From DATCZS01 sp036525795 (lineage in GTDB: Bacteria > Actinomycetota > Acidimicrobiia > Spongiisociales > ZC4RG35), in NCBI GenBank assembly GCA_036525795.1, contig DATCZS010000105.1, positions 1-25,923 of the forward strand: a stretch of 25,923 bases of DNA, given 5' to 3'. This document shows positions 23,090-25,923 of this stretch, piece after piece. A program made the translations under genes and the position numbers. Position 1 is the first letter of the stretch, and each line of letters begins with the position of its first letter. The notes under the pieces are model-generated. The model worked only from the letters and a program-made list of their open reading frames with translations, was not told the DNA's origin and did no database searches.

Positions 23090-23701
23090 TCAGCGACCGG
23101 GATTCGCGGTGATCAGATCCACGATCTCTTCGACTGCCAGGTCGACATCGTCGTTGACGATGCGGTGATCGAACACCGAGGGGGCCAGCTGCATGTCGCG
23201 CGCAGCCCGTTCCAATCGTCGCTCGACGGCATCACCGTCGGTGTCTCCTCTTCGTCGCAGCCGGTCGGCCAGATCAGCGAATGAGGGAGGCGCAATCCAG
23301 ATCAGCATGGCGTCGGGGTACAGGGCCTTCACCTGCCTGGCGCCCTCCAGTTCGATGTCGAGCACCACGATCGGGCATGTGCGCCTGGCTTCATCGATCG
23401 ACGTCGCCGGGGTCCCGTAAAGGTGTCCGCCGTACTCGGCCCACTCCACCAGCTCATTCCGGTCGACCATGTCTTCAAACCGCGTTCGGCCCACGAAGTG
23501 GTAGTGCCGGCCGTCCACCTCGCCGGGCCTCGGCAGGCGCGTCGTCGCCGACACAGAGAACCCATAGGGAATCCGTTCGGCCAATCGGGCGAGGATCGTG
23601 GACTTCCCCACACCGGAGGGTCCGGAGATCACCACCAGCCTTCCGGGGGGCGAGGAGGGATCAGGCGAATTCGTCGAGGAGTGCGGCGCGCTGTCTGGCA
23701 C
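23090..23701 (-). CDS. gmk: Guanylate kinase
   Basis: Phosphorylates GMP to GDP with ATP, feeding GTP pools used by transcription and by RibBA. The 203-residue protein carries the P-loop GPSGVGKS (27-34), the GMP-binding TTRLPRPGEVDGRHYHFV, and the lid region near RLRRRGDTDGDAVERRL. The start taken is GTG 23701, with GAGAGG five bases upstream. This makes the gene overlap the mihF end by 41 bases and adds about 20 residues before the conserved RLVVISGPSG. I see no other ATG, GTG or TTG in that extension that fits better. mihF-gmk-rpoZ is a conserved actinobacterial order. Confidence 0.95.
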   Translation of the reverse strand: MPDSAPHSSTNSPDPSSPPGRLVVISGPSGVGKSTILARLAERIPYGFSVSATTRLPRPGEVDGRHYHFVGRTRFEDMVDRNELVEWAEYGGHLYGTPATSIDEARRTCPIVVLDIELEGARQVKALYPDAMLIWIAPPSFADLADRLRRRGDTDGDAVERRLERAARDMQLAPSVFDHRIVNDDVDLAVEEIVDLITANPGR

Positions 23702-23972
23702 CGAGACCTCTCAGGCGGCGGTTGTCGGCGATGCCCAGGGCCTCCATCAAGCGCTTGGCCTTGACCTTGCCTGTCCCCGGCATCGACGACAGCACAGAAG
23801 CCACCTTGATCCCGCCGATGAGGTCGTCTTCCTCGGCTCGCTCCAAGAGCTCTCCAAACGTGAGCGAGCCGAGTTTCAGCAGTTCCTTCACCTCTGCACG
23901 AACCCGACGGGCCTCGCCGGCACGCGCCAGCGCCGCTGCACGCTGTTCGTCTGTGAGTTCCGGTGGTTGCAA
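23661..23972 (-). CDS. mihF: Integration host factor, actinobacterial type (mIHF)
   Basis: Small nucleoid-associated DNA-binding protein found in actinobacteria and unrelated in fold to enterobacterial IHF. The 103 residues have a helical N-terminus (LTDEQRAAALARAGEARRVR), the conserved KELLKLGSLTFGELLERAEED, and the helix-two-turn-helix part VASVLSSMPGTGKVKAKRLM, ending ALGIADNRRLRGLG. The start is TTG 23972, with GGAGG eight bases upstream; no ATG lies in this part of the frame. It follows pyrF after 30 bases and overlaps gmk by 41. It is essential in mycobacteria and is a strong marker that the genome is actinobacterial. Confidence 0.95.
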   Translation of the reverse strand: MQPPELTDEQRAAALARAGEARRVRAEVKELLKLGSLTFGELLERAEEDDLIGGIKVASVLSSMPGTGKVKAKRLMEALGIADNRRLRGLGARQRAALLDEFA

Positions 23973-24002
23973 GGGCTGTCCCTCCGTTGCGGTCCGCGGA
24001 CT

Positions 24003-24719
24003 CTAACGGTCGTGAGCTCCGGAATCCACGATCTCCGCCTCGATCGCCGCCGCCGCGGCCGCCGGATCGGGAGCCCGGGTGATGGGGCGGCCGACCACGA
24101 TCATGTCCGCTCCCCGGCGCAACGCTTCGGCCGGCGTCGCCACCCTCGCCTGATCGTCTGAGCCGGCGCCCGCCGGCCTGATCCCCGGGGTGACCCTCAC
24201 GAGCGAAGGGGCCACCTGGTGGACGTCACCGAGTTCCTTCACCGAGCAGACGACTCCTTCCACGCCGGCGGAAGCCGCCAGGCGTGCCAACCGGGCAACC
24301 TGTCGCCCCGGGGACCCGGAGAAACCGACCTCGGCTGCGTCGGCCGCATCGAGGCTCGTGAGCACCGTGACCGCCAGAATGCCGATGTCACGGCCGCCGG
24401 CTCCGGCGATCGCTCCCTCGACGGCCGCTTCCATCATCACCCGGCCGCCACCGGCGTGCACCGTGATCCAGCGGGCACCCATCCCGGCCAGTTGGCGGGC
24501 AGCCCCTCTGACGGTGTTGGGGATGTCATGGAGCTTGGCGTCGGCGAACACCGGCAGATCGAGTGCGGCCACTGCGGCGATCGTCCCTGGTCCCGGTCCC
24601 ATGAGGAGCTCGAGTCCGACCTTGAATCCGCCCACGTGATCCCTCACCCGATGGGCCAGGCGCACCGCCTGGTCGGCGTTCGGGACGTCGAGCGCCACCA
24701 GCACCGGGTTTCTCACCAT
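24003..24719 (-). CDS. pyrF: Orotidine 5'-phosphate decarboxylase
   Basis: Last step of UMP synthesis. The 238-residue protein is the short type with the catalytic DAKLHDIPNTV (60-70, containing the Asp-Lys-Asp set), FKVGLELL near the N-terminus, and the phosphate-binding segments RVTPGIRPAG and VVGRPITRAPDP. ATG 24719 overlaps the pyrD end by seven bases (ATGGTGA), so translation is probably coupled. An upstream extension of the frame lies inside pyrD and has no family character. Mycobacteria use a longer type of PyrF, so the short type is a point of difference. Confidence 0.96.
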   Translation of the reverse strand: MVRNPVLVALDVPNADQAVRLAHRVRDHVGGFKVGLELLMGPGPGTIAAVAALDLPVFADAKLHDIPNTVRGAARQLAGMGARWITVHAGGGRVMMEAAVEGAIAGAGGRDIGILAVTVLTSLDAADAAEVGFSGSPGRQVARLARLAASAGVEGVVCSVKELGDVHQVAPSLVRVTPGIRPAGAGSDDQARVATPAEALRRGADMIVVGRPITRAPDPAAAAAAIEAEIVDSGAHDR

Positions 24720-25621
24720 GGCTCCATCGTTCCCACGAGGTCGGCGAGCCTGTCGACCCCCATCTGCGCGAGGCGACGCCGCACACCTCGGAGGATGCGG
24801 CGCGCCACTCTCGGCTCGGCGAAATGGGCGGTCCCCACCCCCGCGGCGGAGGCACCGGCGATGACGTACTCGATCACGTCGTCCCCGGTCGAGATGCCAC
24901 CGAGCCCGAGGATCGGCGTCCCCGGCATGGCCCGAGCCACTTCCATGACACACCGCAGCGCGATGGGTTTGAGCGGCGGACCCGAGTAGCCGCCGATCGT
25001 CCCGCTCAGCGCGGGACGGCGTGTGGCCAGATCGATCCTCGCTCCCCATACGGTGTTGGTCAGCACCAGGAAGTCAGCGCCGGCGTCCATTGCGGCCGCT
25101 GCAACCGAGACGATGTCCTCGGAATTCGGCGACAGCTTGGCGCCGATCGGGACATCCACCGCCTCTCTCACCGCGCCGATCACCTCCGCCGACCGGCTCG
25201 GATCCAGCGCGAACAGGTGGCCATCGAGGTTCGGGCAGGACAGATTGATCTCGATGACCGGCACTCCTGCACGGCTCATCGCCGCCGCCACGGTCACGAA
25301 CTCCCCGACGCTGGCGCCGACGGCGGATCCCCACACCTGTGTCGGCACTCGCGCGAGGTCTGATCCCACGGCCGCCAACCAGGCGTCGACCCCCGGATTC
25401 TGGATGCCGATCCCGTTGAGCATGCCCACACCGGCGGGGGCGATCCTCGGCGCAGGCCTCCCCTCCCACGGCGTCGCAGAGACCGACTTGGCGACCGCCG
25501 CTCCGTACATCGAGAAGTCCGTCACGTCGACGAAGTCCACGACCGAGCCCACCGTGCCCGAGGCGGCCACCAGCGGCGAGGTCAATGGGACCGGGCCGAG
25601 CTGCATTCGGAGATCGATCAA
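24713..25621 (-). CDS. pyrD: Dihydroorotate dehydrogenase, class 1 (PyrD)
   Basis: FMN enzyme that oxidises dihydroorotate to orotate in UMP synthesis. The 302-residue protein lacks a membrane-binding N-terminus and carries the class 1 active-site cysteine in NLSCPN (126-131, Cys129); class 2 enzymes have Ser. Other blocks are LVAASGTVG, GMLNGIGIQNPGVDAWL (67-83), AKLSPNSEDI, NTVWGARIDL, GYSGPPLKPIALR and GLGGISTGDD. The overall match is closest to the 1B type, which normally pairs with the PyrK electron-transfer subunit, but no pyrK is seen here. TTG 25621 is preceded by a G-run; ATG 25606 is an alternative. It overlaps pyrF by seven bases. Confidence 0.93.
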   Translation of the reverse strand: MIDLRMQLGPVPLTSPLVAASGTVGSVVDFVDVTDFSMYGAAVAKSVSATPWEGRPAPRIAPAGVGMLNGIGIQNPGVDAWLAAVGSDLARVPTQVWGSAVGASVGEFVTVAAAMSRAGVPVIEINLSCPNLDGHLFALDPSRSAEVIGAVREAVDVPIGAKLSPNSEDIVSVAAAAMDAGADFLVLTNTVWGARIDLATRRPALSGTIGGYSGPPLKPIALRCVMEVARAMPGTPILGLGGISTGDDVIEYVIAGASAAGVGTAHFAEPRVARRILRGVRRRLAQMGVDRLADLVGTMEPW

Positions 25622-25713
25622 CGCGAGCCCCCCGGCCCTGGTGTGCGGCGCTGTCGCGTCGCCCCGCCCCGCCTCGGCGCCGTCGCCTGCGCGGACGGGC
25701 GCGCCTCACCCAT
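25618..25713 (-). CDS. Possible 31-codon bridging mini-ORF between carB and pyrD
   Basis: A frame starting at ATG 25713, eight bases inside the carB end, runs to a TGA that overlaps the pyrD TTG start (TTGA). It would encode 31 residues beginning MGEARPSAQATAPRRGG, very rich in Arg, Gly and Pro, with no recognised family. It mirrors the frame between pheS and pheT. Low sequence complexity and high GC make a chance frame quite possible. Confidence 0.2.
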   Translation of the reverse strand: MGEARPSAQATAPRRGGATRQRRTPGPGGSR

Positions 25714-25923
25714 GCCAGTCCTGCAGACTGCGCGGCTCGAGTGTGGCATCGCCCGATCGTAGAGAACGGGCCACCTGGAGCCCGCCCTGGAGCGTCGTGA
25801 CGCAGGGGATGCCCGCGCGTCTGGCGGCGTGCCGGATGACCCGTCCGTCGCTTCGAGCCCGCCCGCCCCGTGGCGTGTTGATGACCAGCTGGACCCGGCC
25901 GGACTCGATAGCGGTCTTGGTGT
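25706..25923 (-). CDS. carB: Carbamoyl-phosphate synthase large subunit, C-terminal end (partial)
   Basis: The last 71 or so codons of the enzyme that makes carbamoyl phosphate for pyrimidines and arginine; the rest is beyond the right edge. The visible part is the C-terminal MGS-like allosteric domain, with QLVINTPRGGRARSDG, VIRHAARRAGIPCVTTLQGG and the typical end RSLQDWHG. It is the first gene of the pyrimidine block in this window, 84 bases before pyrD. Its product, carbamoyl phosphate, is also the substrate of ArgF encoded about 20 kb downstream. Confidence 0.93.
   Translation of the reverse strand, partial: TKTAIESGRVQLVINTPRGGRARSDGRVIRHAARRAGIPCVTTLQGGLQVARSLRSGDATLEPRSLQDWHG

Overview
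The window is a stretch of GC-rich bacterial chromosome in which every gene I can support lies on the minus strand, so it reads from the right edge (carB) to the left edge (the 16S-23S rRNA operon). The organism is almost certainly an actinobacterium. The reasons are an actinobacterial-type integration host factor (mIHF) beside gmk, the gene order carB-(pyrD)-pyrF-mihF-gmk-rpoZ-coaBC-metK-priA-def-fmt-rsmB-rpe-rib genes, a PriA with degenerate helicase motifs, and an rRNA operon with a TTGACA-type promoter and boxA-like leader. The general look of the 16S suggests the Acidimicrobiia or a neighbouring deep class, but I cannot place it without a database search.

Region by region, in transcription order (right to left). 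(1) 25923-22952: the end of carB, then pyrD and pyrF (pyrimidine synthesis), mihF (nucleoid protein) and gmk. (2) 22951-17033: rpoZ, coaBC, metK, a helicase-degenerate priA, def and fmt, covering transcription, coenzyme A and SAM supply, replication restart and formyl-methionine processing. (3) 17036-10773: rsmB, rpe, a response regulator with a GGDEF-type domain, and a full riboflavin set ribD-ribE-ribBA-ribH joined by 4-base overlaps except at ribD-ribE. (4) 10776-9402: an apparent new transcription unit, infC-rpmI-rplT, with its own promoter-like sequence, a leader holding hairpins and a short open frame, and an apparent AUC start codon for infC. (5) 9401-2405: a SpoU/TrmH-family rRNA methyltransferase, pheS, pheT, argF, mpg and tyrS. 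(6) 2404-1: rRNA promoter and leader, 16S rRNA, a spacer without tRNA genes, and the start of 23S rRNA.

Almost all of it is housekeeping and very compact: eleven gene junctions overlap by 1 to 41 bases, and two of the larger gaps (pheS-pheT and carB-pyrD) are exactly bridged by open mini-frames whose ends overlap both neighbours. Precursor supply (UMP, GMP, SAM, CoA, flavins) sits with the transcription and translation machinery that uses it.

I found no CRISPR array, prophage, insertion sequence, toxin-antitoxin pair or defence system. The points most worth a second look are the infC leader and AUC start, the tyrosyl-tRNA synthetase whose HIGH motif reads TLGW, the REC-GGDDF regulator inside the riboflavin operon, the bridging mini-frames, the apparently leaderless starts of rpoZ, def and rpe, and an arginine cluster reduced to argF.
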